A stretch of DNA of 64,000 nucleotides, from positions 10,912,001 through 10,976,000 of the forward strand of contig NZ_CP035758.1 of assembly GCF_004208415.1 (NCBI RefSeq), read 5' to 3'. Both the position numbers and the translations under genes were made by a program. The first letter of the stretch is position 1. Each line of letters starts with the position of its first letter. The notes beneath the pieces are model-generated. The model was not told where the DNA came from and did no database searches. It worked only from the letters and a program-made list of their open reading frames with translations. This document shows, piece after piece, positions 43,749 to 52,193 of the stretch. The DNA comes from Ktedonosporobacter rubrisoli (lineage in GTDB: Bacteria; Chloroflexota; Ktedonobacteria; Ktedonobacterales; Ktedonobacteraceae).

Positions 43749-45592
43749 CGCACCACCTCCCACTTCTGATCGTTCTCGCTGGAGAGAGTACGCATCTCAA
43801 ATTCTTCCTGCTCGCGTAATTGCAGATCATACAGGTGGGCATAGTGTCCCCCTAGCCGCAATAAGGATTCGTGTGTGCCACGTTCCACGATGCGGCCATG
43901 GTCCAGGACAAGAATCTGGTCGGCATTTTTAATTGTGCGCAAGCGGGAGGCTACCACGAACGTTGTTCTGCCCTGCATAACCGCATCCAGGGCCTGCTGA
44001 ATGAGATATTCAGTCTCCATGTCAACGCTTGAAGTGGAATCATCAAGCACGAGGATCTGCGGATTAAGCAATAGCGTACGGGCAATAGCTACGCGCTGTT
44101 TCTGGCCACCTGAAAGGGTGACCCCGCGCTCTCCTACCCAGGTATCATAGCCATCAGGCAGAATTTTGACGAAATCATCGACACGCGCGATTTTAGCCGC
44201 TGCCATGATCTGCTCCTCCGTGGCATTGGCCACCCCATAGGCGATGTTCTCACGCAATGTAGCATTGAAAAGGAAGACATCCTGTAGGACCAGTCCGATG
44301 CTCCGCCGCAAGGAGGCCTGGGTTACCTCACGCACATCTTTCCCATCGATCAAAATCTGTCCCTTTGTCACATCATAGAAGCGAGGTAGGAGATGGAGAA
44401 TAGTACTTTTTCCACTGCCGGTTGCTCCCAGCAGAGCTATGATCTGGCCGGGCTTTGCCTCGATCGTAATATCGTGCAAGACCTCGTGCCCTTTTCCATA
44501 GGCGAAGGAGACGTGATCAAGCTGTACATGGCCTTCTATGTTCTTGAGGGCTATGGCATCTGGCGCATCTGTGATGTTTGGAGACGTATCTAGAATGTCA
44601 AAAATACGCGTTCCGCCAGAGAGCCCACGCATGAACCAGGTAACCATGAAGCCAAAGGTACGAACAGGAGTAGCCAATATCAGCGCGTACTGCGTGACAG
44701 CTACCAGCGTGCCAAGGCTCAGGTTATGATTGATGACAATGATTCCACCTATCCATACCACCAGCACCGTAACCACATTTAGCACAAGAACCATAAGTGG
44801 CTGATTCCAGGCAGAGAGCCGCATCGCCCCCAGATTGAGTTCGCGTAACTGATGATTTTTCTCATCAAATTTTTTGATCTCGAAGTCTTCGCGGGCAAAG
44901 GACTTTACCACGCGCACACCGCTCAAGCTTTCCTGCATCACGGTGCCTAATTCGCCAGCGCCATTTTGTACCTCTAGCCACAATGGCCGCAGACGGCTGG
45001 CAACCTGGTAGGTAAGAAACAGCAATACGGGGACGCAAATTAAGGTAATGAGAGCCAGGCGCCAATCGAGCTCGAAGAGAATTATAGTTACGGTTCCAAA
45101 GGTAGCGATAGCTACAATCGCCCGTAAGAGTCCATTTGGAATAAAGACACGTATAGCCTCGATGTCGACAGTCATACGAGACATGAGTTGCCCTGTCTCT
45201 GATTCATCATGAAAAGAGAAGCTCAGGGTTTGGAGATGATCGTAGACGCGATCGCGTAGATCGTAGGCAACCAGGCACGAGACAGCCTGTGAAAGATAGC
45301 CCTGTCCATAGGCAAAGCCGCCTCTCAATGCGCTAGCCCCGAGGATGGCCCCGGCCGCTAGCAAAAGATCGCCCAAGCGCCCATGCTTGATTCCAACATC
45401 AATAACCCAGGCGAGTAACCATGGTACAAGTAACGAAAGGCCAGTAGAGAGTAACAAACAGACAACAGAGCCAACAGATGGCAACCAATGAGGACGCAAC
45501 AAGCCTATTATGCGCATATAAATACGTAAATTGGCTTTCCAGGAATTTACAACATACATGGACGGCAGAAGTTTGACCCTTTTTGACGGCAT
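43745..45592 (-). CDS. ABC exporter half-transporter (permease-ATPase fusion), first of pair
   Basis: 615 residues if started at ATG 45592; a GTG at 45625 with a purine-rich site is an alternative. Six-helix exporter domain then ATPase: Walker A G-A-T-G-S-G-K-S, Q loop V-L-Q-D-V-F-L-F, signature T-L-S-G-G-Q-K-Q, Walker B I-L-V-L-D-D-S-T. The residue after the Walker B Asp is Asp instead of the catalytic Glu, as in the degenerate half of many heterodimeric exporters (BmrC/TM287 type). It overlaps its partner by four bases, supporting a heterodimer. Divergent from the WYL regulator gene, which may control it. Confidence 0.88.
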   Translation of the reverse strand: MPSKRVKLLPSMYVVNSWKANLRIYMRIIGLLRPHWLPSVGSVVCLLLSTGLSLLVPWLLAWVIDVGIKHGRLGDLLLAAGAILGASALRGGFAYGQGYLSQAVSCLVAYDLRDRVYDHLQTLSFSFHDESETGQLMSRMTVDIEAIRVFIPNGLLRAIVAIATFGTVTIILFELDWRLALITLICVPVLLFLTYQVASRLRPLWLEVQNGAGELGTVMQESLSGVRVVKSFAREDFEIKKFDEKNHQLRELNLGAMRLSAWNQPLMVLVLNVVTVLVVWIGGIIVINHNLSLGTLVAVTQYALILATPVRTFGFMVTWFMRGLSGGTRIFDILDTSPNITDAPDAIALKNIEGHVQLDHVSFAYGKGHEVLHDITIEAKPGQIIALLGATGSGKSTILHLLPRFYDVTKGQILIDGKDVREVTQASLRRSIGLVLQDVFLFNATLRENIAYGVANATEEQIMAAAKIARVDDFVKILPDGYDTWVGERGVTLSGGQKQRVAIARTLLLNPQILVLDDSTSSVDMETEYLIQQALDAVMQGRTTFVVASRLRTIKNADQILVLDHGRIVERGTHESLLRLGGHYAHLYDLQLREQEEFEMRTLSSENDQKWEVVR

Positions 45593-45853
45593 TGCAAGCA
45601 AATCCTTTCTTGACGCAGCAAGCACCTACACCCTCTCTACATCGGTTTAAAAAGTCTATACGGAAATGTGTGACAACGTATTGTCAGTCTTTTGCTCTTT
45701 TTATGATAAATGTTATTATCTTACGTTAATTAAGTAGCTACCTTTGTAGGGAAAGAGCAGTAAGCGGTAGTAGTAACTGACAAAGATTGCTTGTTCGTCT
45801 AAAACTCAGCAAAATAGCTTGCCTTTTCAATTAGAACAGTTGATAATGTGTGT

Positions 45854-46870
45854 ATGCAGAAGATTGAGCGCCTCGTGGCGATTACACTACTGCTACAAGC
45901 GCGTGGCAAAATGACTGCAAAGCGCCTTGCTGACATCCTTGGGGTATCGACACGCACTATATACCGTGACATCATGGCTCTATCATTAGCACATGTTCCT
46001 ATTTCGATGGATTATGGGCCTGGTGGTGGCTATTACTTACCAGATGACTACCATTTTGAGTCAGCTATTTTTACGCGTGAGGAAGCAGTTTCGCTGGTGC
46101 TCAGCGCTGATATGGCAGGCAATTATAGCCTTTTTGCTGGGGATGACGGCCTTCACAGAGCACTCTTCAAGCTCGAAGCTACCTTGCCTGAAGAGTATCG
46201 TGTGGATGTGAGAGCCGCACGAGAGCGCATACTTATAGATACTTCGGCCTGGTATAATCATTCCATACCGACAACAGCTTATCTGGAGATTATTCGCTCT
46301 GCCGTATTAGAAGCGCGCCGGCTTGATATTCTTTATCCATGTTTAACAGATACATGGAGCATGCAATGGCAATGTGTCGAACCATATGGGTTGGTGCTAA
46401 AAGGGGTCTCGCGCCCTCAAATGCGCACTGGCATATGGTATCTTGTCGCTTTCTGTCATAAATATCAGACCTTTCAGACGTTCCGGGTGAGCTATATTGA
46501 GAATTTGCATGTGTTGAAGGAGCACTTTATTCCTCAAGCTGATTTTGATCTGCAGGTCTATTGGCAGGAAGCTCGCAAATATCTTGATGAGCAGGCTCAG
46601 AAGCTTGTGCTGATATTGCGCATTGCGGGAGCAGCACGCCATGAGCTCAAGGGTAGCTATACTGTGCTGGCTGAAGAACGTGATGGCAGTATTACAGTGC
46701 GTATCGATATGGCTTCTCTGGAAGGAGCCGTTTCATATGTTCTCGCTTTAGGGGTTGACGCTACTGTAATTAGTCCTCCGCAGGTGCGCAGCGCTGTGGC
46801 GACTACCGCCCAGGCAATTGCAGAGATGTATGATCTAACAAATTTGGATAAACAAAGGCAGCCTCGCTAG
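45854..46870 (+). CDS. WYL-domain transcriptional regulator
   Basis: 338 residues; GTG two codons upstream is also possible. N-terminal winged helix: Q-K-I-E-R-L-V-A-I-T-L-L-L-Q-A-R-G-K-M-T-A-K-R-L-A-D-I-L-G-V-S-T-R-T-I-Y-R-D-I (about 2-45) of the HTH_11/DeoR-like type, then G-P-G-G-G-Y-Y-L. Residues about 150-235 form the WYL domain (V-E-P-Y-G-L-V-L-K...T-G-I-W-Y-L-V-A-F-C). WYL proteins bind nucleotides or other ligands and regulate divergently transcribed genes; the ABC exporter pair starts 260 bases away on the other strand and is the natural candidate. Confidence 0.87.
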   Translation: MQKIERLVAITLLLQARGKMTAKRLADILGVSTRTIYRDIMALSLAHVPISMDYGPGGGYYLPDDYHFESAIFTREEAVSLVLSADMAGNYSLFAGDDGLHRALFKLEATLPEEYRVDVRAARERILIDTSAWYNHSIPTTAYLEIIRSAVLEARRLDILYPCLTDTWSMQWQCVEPYGLVLKGVSRPQMRTGIWYLVAFCHKYQTFQTFRVSYIENLHVLKEHFIPQADFDLQVYWQEARKYLDEQAQKLVLILRIAGAARHELKGSYTVLAEERDGSITVRIDMASLEGAVSYVLALGVDATVISPPQVRSAVATTAQAIAEMYDLTNLDKQRQPR

Positions 46871-46918
46871 CTTCAGGGGCTTTTTCTGGCCATACTGCGA
46901 GCTCTAAGAGAGAAAAGG

Positions 46919-47365
46919 ATGACATGCATGGGACAACATATGGCTGTACAAGCTACTTTAGGCTCGGGCGCCAGCTTTGCCATCGAAACCAGCTCTGGGC
47001 ATTCGATTACTCTGGATCTTGATAGAGAACATGGCGGAGCGAATATAGGGCCAAGCCCAATGGAAGTAATTCTGGTCGGTCTGGCTGGCTGCGTGGGAAT
47101 GAGTATGATGTCTCTGCTGGCTAAACGGCAGCAGATTACGGCTTACAAGATTTCTGTGCGGGGAGAACGGGCTGCGTCGCACCCTCAAGTCTTTAAACAC
47201 ATTACCGTCGAGCATATTTTCACAGGCCATAATATTCAATCGGCAAAAGTACAACGGGCACTTGAGCTGACGGAAGAACGGTATTGTGGGGCAAGCGCTA
47301 TGCTTGATAAAACGGCAACAATATCACATACTATCCAGATCATCGAAGCGGATTCACTCTCTTAA
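46919..47365 (+). CDS. OsmC/Ohr-family peroxiredoxin-like protein
   Basis: 148 residues (ATG 46919; ATG 46928 also possible). Conserved P-S-P-M-E-V-I-L-V-G-L-A-G-C-V-G-M-S with the peroxidatic C58 and R-Y-C-G-A-S-A-M-L with C123, plus E47-like and Arg in R-G-E-R, give the OsmC thiol peroxidase active site that reduces organic hydroperoxides. The YhfA-like short form lacks any export signal. It follows the WYL regulator by about 50 bases and could be co-transcribed with it. Confidence 0.87.
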   Translation: MTCMGQHMAVQATLGSGASFAIETSSGHSITLDLDREHGGANIGPSPMEVILVGLAGCVGMSMMSLLAKRQQITAYKISVRGERAASHPQVFKHITVEHIFTGHNIQSAKVQRALELTEERYCGASAMLDKTATISHTIQIIEADSLS

Positions 47366-47569
47366 TACCTTTCCTCTTATAAAAGAGATCATTCAAGGCT
47401 CATTTTTCTGTTCTTTGTCAGCCTGGCCTCTTCTACTTTGCCTATTTTTGCTCCCGCTATGTTCGTGATCTCGGGTAGGATTTGTTAGTTCTTCGAGATG
47501 CAACTAAATTCCTGACTTCTGGTATCTACTGTGTAGAGGCGTTATATACTTCTCTACGAAAGGAATGTT

Positions 47570-48196
47570 ATGGAGCAGAGGGACCAGGAGCTAGTAAGGC
47601 TGCTTGCTATAGATCTGCGTGGCCACTTCAAGCAAGTTGTGGGGCTGTATCAGCATTGCCTCTATACTTTTGCCTATCGCCTTACTGGCAGTTTTCAGGA
47701 TGCAGAAGATATTGTCCAGGAATGCTTCATCAGTGCCTATGTCTCGCTAGAAAATTATCCCCCACACCGTATTCAAGAGCTTAAGCTGCGCCCATGGCTT
47801 TACAAGGTGCTGCTCAATATTTATACGCACCATACACGTAAAGCAAGATTGCACCTGGTTTCGCTCAACCTCTCTGATGATAGCCCTGAGCTGAATATCG
47901 AAGATAGGGAGGAAGAGCGCCCGGAGGTGCTCTTTGAAAATCAAGAATGCAGGCGCGAACTTATGGAGCTCCTGACGAGATTACCAGAACGTTACCGCGT
48001 GGCCGTCACATGCTACTATTTAGAACACCTTACTTATCAGGAAATGGCGGATTTGCTGGATCAACCCGTAGGAACTGTTAAGTCTACAGTCTCCAGGGGC
48101 GTTCGACATTTACGAGCGATGCTGGAAGTAGCCAAAGAGGGAGAAGAAAGGAAATACACATGGAGCAAGATCAGGTTCAGCAGCCAGAAGATGTAA
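47570..48196 (+). CDS. ECF-family RNA polymerase sigma factor
   Basis: 208 residues behind AAAGGA. Region 2: Y-Q-H-C-L-Y-T-F-A-Y-R-L-T-G-S-F-Q-D-A-E-D-I-V-Q-E-C-F-I-S-A-Y (about 25-65) with R-P-W-L-Y-K-V; region 4: L-L-T-R-L-P-E-R-Y-R-V-A-V-T-C-Y-Y-L-E-H-L-T-Y-Q-E-M-A-D-L-L-D-Q-P-V-G-T-V-K-S-T-V-S-R-G (about 140-190). Directs polymerase to a small set of promoters. No zinc-finger anti-sigma gene follows; instead its 3' end overlaps by 37 bases a HEAT-repeat membrane protein gene, the best candidate for its controller. Heads a five-gene ABC-2 operon. Confidence 0.88.
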   Translation: MEQRDQELVRLLAIDLRGHFKQVVGLYQHCLYTFAYRLTGSFQDAEDIVQECFISAYVSLENYPPHRIQELKLRPWLYKVLLNIYTHHTRKARLHLVSLNLSDDSPELNIEDREEERPEVLFENQECRRELMELLTRLPERYRVAVTCYYLEHLTYQEMADLLDQPVGTVKSTVSRGVRHLRAMLEVAKEGEERKYTWSKIRFSSQKM

Positions 48197-49521
48197 GTAC
48201 CTATCCCCAGCCAGAAGCAGAATTTAAGGCTCCTACATCTCTCCTGATAGGAATTCTCAACCGCCTGGAAGAGCGCGAGAATGGCTTTAATGGCAGGGTT
48301 TCTCCATCTGCACACATGCTGAAAGAGGAAAAGGCGAGTTTTCTTTCTTATGATTCATGTCAGACGTCTGAATGCAGGGCAAATCCCTCTCTAGAACTGT
48401 ATGTTGCCAGGGTGAATCATCCTCAGTGGGAAATTCGCTCAGCGGCAATCCATGCGCTGGGTATGTCTGGGAAGGCCAGCTATATAGATCTGCTGACCAA
48501 TGCTTTGCAGGATGAGCACCGACTTGTGCGTATGGCGGCGGTGCGGGCGCTTGCTCGTCTGGGACTTGATAATTCTTTGGAACAGATAGTGATGGCATTG
48601 AAGGATAGAGATTGGGAGGTGCGGGAAATGGCTGCCCTTGTGCTGGGAGAGAGCAATAATCCTGCCAACAGGCCTTTACTGTTGTCGGCTCTACAAGATA
48701 CGAATAGCAATGTGCGCTCTGCTGCTTCATATGCCCTGAGCCGCTGGCCAGAGCAGAAAGTTGTAAAGCTGCCAGCAACTGTCGCTGAGATGCCTCCTTC
48801 GACGCTGACAACTTCTGTTCAACAGAATCTTACGCTACAGCGAGACAGCTGGTTAATTGCTCTCAGTTCTCGGCTCAGACATTATCTGCTAGTTTTCAGT
48901 AGACAGCTTCCGCTTATTCCTAAAAGTGTTTGGCTGGTGACCGCTCTATGTATGTTTACAGGATGCGTTCTCGAAGTAGTGATCAGCCCAAGATTTATGC
49001 CGGCGTATACCCATATGCAGTGGATGCTATCTGTTCTGTGTACGGTGGCATCAGCCATTGGTGTTGCTTATCTACAGGGCCAGGAAAATGACGCAGGTAT
49101 GGAGCTGGTATTATCGACGGCCACATCAATACGGACGGTGTTATTGTCGCGTATGGCTATTGTGGTTGGTTATAACGTTGCGCTGGCAGCAAGTGCCTCT
49201 GCGCTCATCACGCTGATCTATAACGGGAGTTTTTGGGAAATGGCCCAATTATGGCTGGGGCCGCTGGTCTTCCTGTCGTCTATCAGCCTTGTGCTCTCTC
49301 TCGCTGTTGGCTCAATGTTTGCCATTCTAGCTTCGCTAACACTTGTCGCGACCCAAACGTTAACCTTCTCCCTTGGGAAGGGCTTGCAAAGTTTTTTTGT
49401 AGCACCGTCACCCGCTTGGCAAACAAATCCCCTTATGCTCAGTCTTGCGCTGCTGATTATAGCGCTTGCCATCCTGTTTGCGCCAGATATCCACGTCTTC
49501 CGCCCCAGGACGGATATATAG
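48160..49521 (+). CDS. HEAT-repeat protein fused to ABC-2-like membrane domain
   Basis: 453 residues, GAAAGGA ribosome site inside the sigma gene. Residues 1-80 soluble; about 85-210 carry three to four HEAT/PBS-lyase-like repeats (W-E-I-R-S-A-A-I-H-A-L-G, R-L-V-R-M-A-A-V-R-A-L-A-R-L-G, W-E-V-R-E-M-A-A-L-V-L-G, S-N-V-R-S-A-A-S-Y-A-L). Residues about 265-450 have six hydrophobic helices with a M-E-L-V-L-S-T-A-T-S-I-R-T-V-L-L-S-R loop typical of ABC-2 permeases. It probably sits in the membrane with the permeases encoded next and may act as the sigma factor's sensor or anti-sigma; that is inference from overlap. Confidence 0.7.
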   Translation: MEQDQVQQPEDVSTYPQPEAEFKAPTSLLIGILNRLEERENGFNGRVSPSAHMLKEEKASFLSYDSCQTSECRANPSLELYVARVNHPQWEIRSAAIHALGMSGKASYIDLLTNALQDEHRLVRMAAVRALARLGLDNSLEQIVMALKDRDWEVREMAALVLGESNNPANRPLLLSALQDTNSNVRSAASYALSRWPEQKVVKLPATVAEMPPSTLTTSVQQNLTLQRDSWLIALSSRLRHYLLVFSRQLPLIPKSVWLVTALCMFTGCVLEVVISPRFMPAYTHMQWMLSVLCTVASAIGVAYLQGQENDAGMELVLSTATSIRTVLLSRMAIVVGYNVALAASASALITLIYNGSFWEMAQLWLGPLVFLSSISLVLSLAVGSMFAILASLTLVATQTLTFSLGKGLQSFFVAPSPAWQTNPLMLSLALLIIALAILFAPDIHVFRPRTDI

Positions 49522-49603
49522 AGCTTAAGTTCGGGGCTTCTTCTAATAGAGGCGACACCTACTCTTGAAATTTAAGGCTATATTGCGTAAATAAGGAGAA
49601 AGT

Positions 49604-50338
49604 ATGCTTATTGATCGTTTGCGCTATGAATGGCAACTCATGGGAAAGAAGGTAGTCCTGGTTCCGCTTCTGATTATGCTCGGCTTTGGCCTCTTTGCCC
49701 TTCTCTTGCATTATATGCACGTAGATTCTGACCGCTTCTTGTCGGGAGGGTTGGAAATGATTCTCCCGCTGGCTGCCGGCGCAATGGTTGCCGCTGTAGT
49801 AAGCTACGATCCTGCGGTGGAACTCCAACTGACTATGCCAACGCACTATCGTCGCACAGCGATACAACGCATGCTGCTGATCCTGCTCTGGTCGAGCTGT
49901 GTTGCCTTGCTTGCTAGCAGTATCATTTCGGCTCTCCGGCTTGGCTATACCACTGAGTTGATCGGCTCTACTCTACCGTCATTTCTGCAATTTCTCATAG
50001 GACAGCTTTCATGGTGTGCTGCTCTGCTCTGGTGCATAGGATTTGGTTTATGCCTGGCCCTCTTCGCGCATAGCGCTACAGCCAGTGTAGCTATCCTCAG
50101 CGGGATCTGGATGCTTGAAATCTTTTTTAAAGATCTGGTAATAACCATAAGCTGGCTTAAGCCGGTGATCCTCTTTCCCACGACTCTCTACGGGCTCACG
50201 CTTGTCTCACATAACGTCTACTTTGATTGGTTGATCAATCGTTATGAAGTACTGGGAACCGGCCTACTTTTACTATTGCTTGGGTACTATCTCTTGCGTT
50301 CTACCGAGGGATTGCTGAAAGGAGCTAGCGAAGAATGA
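49604..50338 (+). CDS. ABC-2-type membrane protein
   Basis: 244 residues behind AAGGAG, six hydrophobic segments (about 18-36, 50-68, 84-105, 125-150, 158-176, 218-238). Begins with L-I-D-R-L-R-Y-E-W-Q-L-M-G-K-K, the usual amphipathic N-terminus of ABC-2 permeases, and Q-L-T-M-P-T-H-Y-R-R-T-A-I-Q-R corresponds to the coupling loop. Overlaps the following permease gene by four bases (ATGA), so the two are coupled. Substrate unknown; such modules export lipids, peptides or antibiotics. Confidence 0.72.
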   Translation: MLIDRLRYEWQLMGKKVVLVPLLIMLGFGLFALLLHYMHVDSDRFLSGGLEMILPLAAGAMVAAVVSYDPAVELQLTMPTHYRRTAIQRMLLILLWSSCVALLASSIISALRLGYTTELIGSTLPSFLQFLIGQLSWCAALLWCIGFGLCLALFAHSATASVAILSGIWMLEIFFKDLVITISWLKPVILFPTTLYGLTLVSHNVYFDWLINRYEVLGTGLLLLLLGYYLLRSTEGLLKGASEE

Positions 50339-51135
50339 GCATGGGACAGGTAACAACCTTTCTCGGAGCCTTCAACTATGAGTTTCGCATGCAAATCAGA
50401 CGGGCGGCCGTCTGGATTACGATGACGCTTATCATGCTTATGTTTGTGGGCTTGATCAGCCGGGGATTGTTTGATTATATACTCTCTCAGATGCGGACTA
50501 TGCGCGTGTTGACAATGCTTGTGTTCTGGACAAATCTTGTCAATTCGCTACTTCCCATAGTCGTTGGTTGCCTTTTGGCTGACAGATTACCAAGAGATCG
50601 CAAATATAAGGTTCAGGAGCTTCTGCAGGCTTTACCAGGTTCTATGGGAGCGCGTATCACCGGCAAATATATTGGGGGCATGTTAGCTACCCTGGTCCCC
50701 TTGTTCGCGTTTTACTGGCTTGGCGTTGGCTATATCATCTATCAGACGAATAGTATTATGGCTATCCCGCTGGCTCTGGAGACCTTTCTTATCGCTGCTA
50801 TGCCAGGAATCGTGTTCATTTCGGCCTTTTCCATAGCCTGCCCTGCATTTCTCTGGGTCCCGGTCTATCAATTCCTCTTTGTGGGCTATTGGTTCTGGGG
50901 GAACTGGTTTCGTTCGCCGTACATTCCTTCACTATCCAATACTATTCTTACTCCCGTGGGTGGCTATATCAGTATTGGCTTCTTTGGCAAGGTAGGTGTG
51001 TTTGCCTCGACGAGCCCGATTGCAGATGCTACCTTGTTGCAAGGGATTGAGAGTATGCTGCTATTGATTGGGATTGCGGTCCTGGTTATGGTGGTACTGT
51101 GTAGATTACTCAAATGGCAACAAGAACGTCAATAA
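50335..51135 (+). CDS. ABC-2-type membrane protein
   Basis: 266 residues, six hydrophobic segments. N-terminus F-N-Y-E-F-R-M-Q-I-R-R-A-A-V-W and loop V-Q-E-L-L-Q-A-L-P-G-S-M-G-A-R-I-T-G-K-Y-I-G follow the ABC-2 pattern (coupling helix to the ATPase). Start ATG overlaps the previous stop. The next gene, 33 bases on, encodes the matching ATPase in two pieces. Together with the HEAT fusion this operon supplies three ABC-2-type membrane subunits for one ATPase. Confidence 0.72.
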   Translation: MSMGQVTTFLGAFNYEFRMQIRRAAVWITMTLIMLMFVGLISRGLFDYILSQMRTMRVLTMLVFWTNLVNSLLPIVVGCLLADRLPRDRKYKVQELLQALPGSMGARITGKYIGGMLATLVPLFAFYWLGVGYIIYQTNSIMAIPLALETFLIAAMPGIVFISAFSIACPAFLWVPVYQFLFVGYWFWGNWFRSPYIPSLSNTILTPVGGYISIGFFGKVGVFASTSPIADATLLQGIESMLLLIGIAVLVMVVLCRLLKWQQERQ

Positions 51136-51168
51136 GCCGCCTGGCATCATTGAGGAGAAAATATATAT

Positions 51169-51591
51169 ATGCAAATTACTATCAACAATCTTACTAAGGT
51201 CTATCGGGGCGGCGTATATGCCCTGCAAGACGTTGATCTTACCATTGAGAAGGGGATGTTTGGGCTCTTAGGACCAAATGGAGCCGGCAAAACGACGCTC
51301 ATGCGTATCCTGGCAGGTATTTTGCTGCCAACTAGCGGGACGATCCAGGTTGGTTCTTACGATGGCAAAACTGAGAAGGGACGTACAGCCATCAAGCGTA
51401 TATTAGGCTATCTCCCTCAGGATTTAGGCATGTATCCTGATCTCAATGCACGTGAGTTCCTAGACTATATTGGTATTCTAAAGGGGATGGATGATCGGCG
51501 GAGCCGTCAGAAGAGAGTTGCGGAGTTGCTCGAAATAGTCTCTCTTAGCGATGTCGCTCATCGCAAGCTCAAAACTTTTTCGGGGGAATGA
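51169..51591 (+). CDS. ABC transporter ATPase, N-terminal half (frame broken at the signature motif)
   Basis: 140 residues behind TGAGGAG. Contains A-loop region, Walker A G-P-N-G-A-G-K-T-T near 36-44 and Q loop L-P-Q-D-L-G-M-Y near 86. It ends K-T-F-S-G-E-stop where the family has S-G-G-M-K-R-R; the remainder is the next frame. The break is at a five-G run (51582-51586): one more G would restore S-G-G-M and fuse both halves. Options: sequencing error, real frameshift mutation, programmed slippage, or a functional split ATPase using the overlapping TGA/ATG. Confidence 0.75.
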   Translation: MQITINNLTKVYRGGVYALQDVDLTIEKGMFGLLGPNGAGKTTLMRILAGILLPTSGTIQVGSYDGKTEKGRTAIKRILGYLPQDLGMYPDLNAREFLDYIGILKGMDDRRSRQKRVAELLEIVSLSDVAHRKLKTFSGE

Positions 51592-52073
51592 AACGTCGGG
51601 TGGGGATTGCTCAGGCTCTTTTGAATGATCCAGAGCTGTTGATTGTCGATGAGCCGACCGCAGGGCTTGATCCGGAGGAGCGTATCCATTTTCGCAATCT
51701 GCTTTCGGATCTGGGGAGTGACAGGACGGTTATCCTTTCAACACACATTTTAGAAGACATCGCGCAAACCTGCCAGAGGCTCGCGATTATGAAGAATGGT
51801 CGGGTAGTCTTTCAGGGCACAACTGTTGAGCTTATCGATGAGACGCGCGGCAAGGTTTGGACGATTACCAGCCATGGAGAGAAGCCCAAAGGTAATTTTA
51901 CGATTGTCTCTACGCTTAATATGGCGGCAGGCGTACAATATCGGGTAGTGGGAGAGACAAATCCCTCCGCCGATATTCTTCCCGCTGAACCAGGACTGGA
52001 AGATAGCTATGTCTGGCTGATGCGTGAGCGGAGGTCTTCCTCTTCGCAGGTCAGTTCATCGCTGTATAGCTAG
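51588..52073 (+). CDS. ABC transporter ATPase, C-terminal half (frame broken at the signature motif)
   Basis: 161 residues starting at the ATG that overlaps the previous stop (ATGA). Holds the rest of the signature M-K-R-R-V-G-I-A-Q-A-L-L, Walker B L-L-I-V-D-E-P-T-A-G-L-D-P, H loop L-S-T-H-I-L-E-D and a C-terminal extension ending in a Ser-rich tail. No Walker A, so on its own it cannot bind ATP in a complete site. Last gene of the ECF/ABC-2 operon; followed by an imperfect hairpin. Confidence 0.75.
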   Translation: MKRRVGIAQALLNDPELLIVDEPTAGLDPEERIHFRNLLSDLGSDRTVILSTHILEDIAQTCQRLAIMKNGRVVFQGTTVELIDETRGKVWTITSHGEKPKGNFTIVSTLNMAAGVQYRVVGETNPSADILPAEPGLEDSYVWLMRERRSSSSQVSSSLYS

Positions 52074-52150
52074 CATGTATGATGAACTGTCTGAAGCTTG
52101 GATGGCGCTCTGCTTCGTTTCTGGCCGTTCTTAAATTAGAGCTTTGGCCT

Positions 52151-52185
52151 GGAGAGGGGGAGCTTTGATTTCTCCCTCCTCTCGG
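52151..52185. terminator. G/C-rich imperfect hairpin between convergent genes
   Basis: GAGAGGGGGAG pairs with CTCCCTCCTCTC with one bulge; lies between the ABC operon and the convergent PLD gene. Little T-run to the right, so moderate support. Confidence 0.5.
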
Positions 52186-52193
52186 AATAACAA

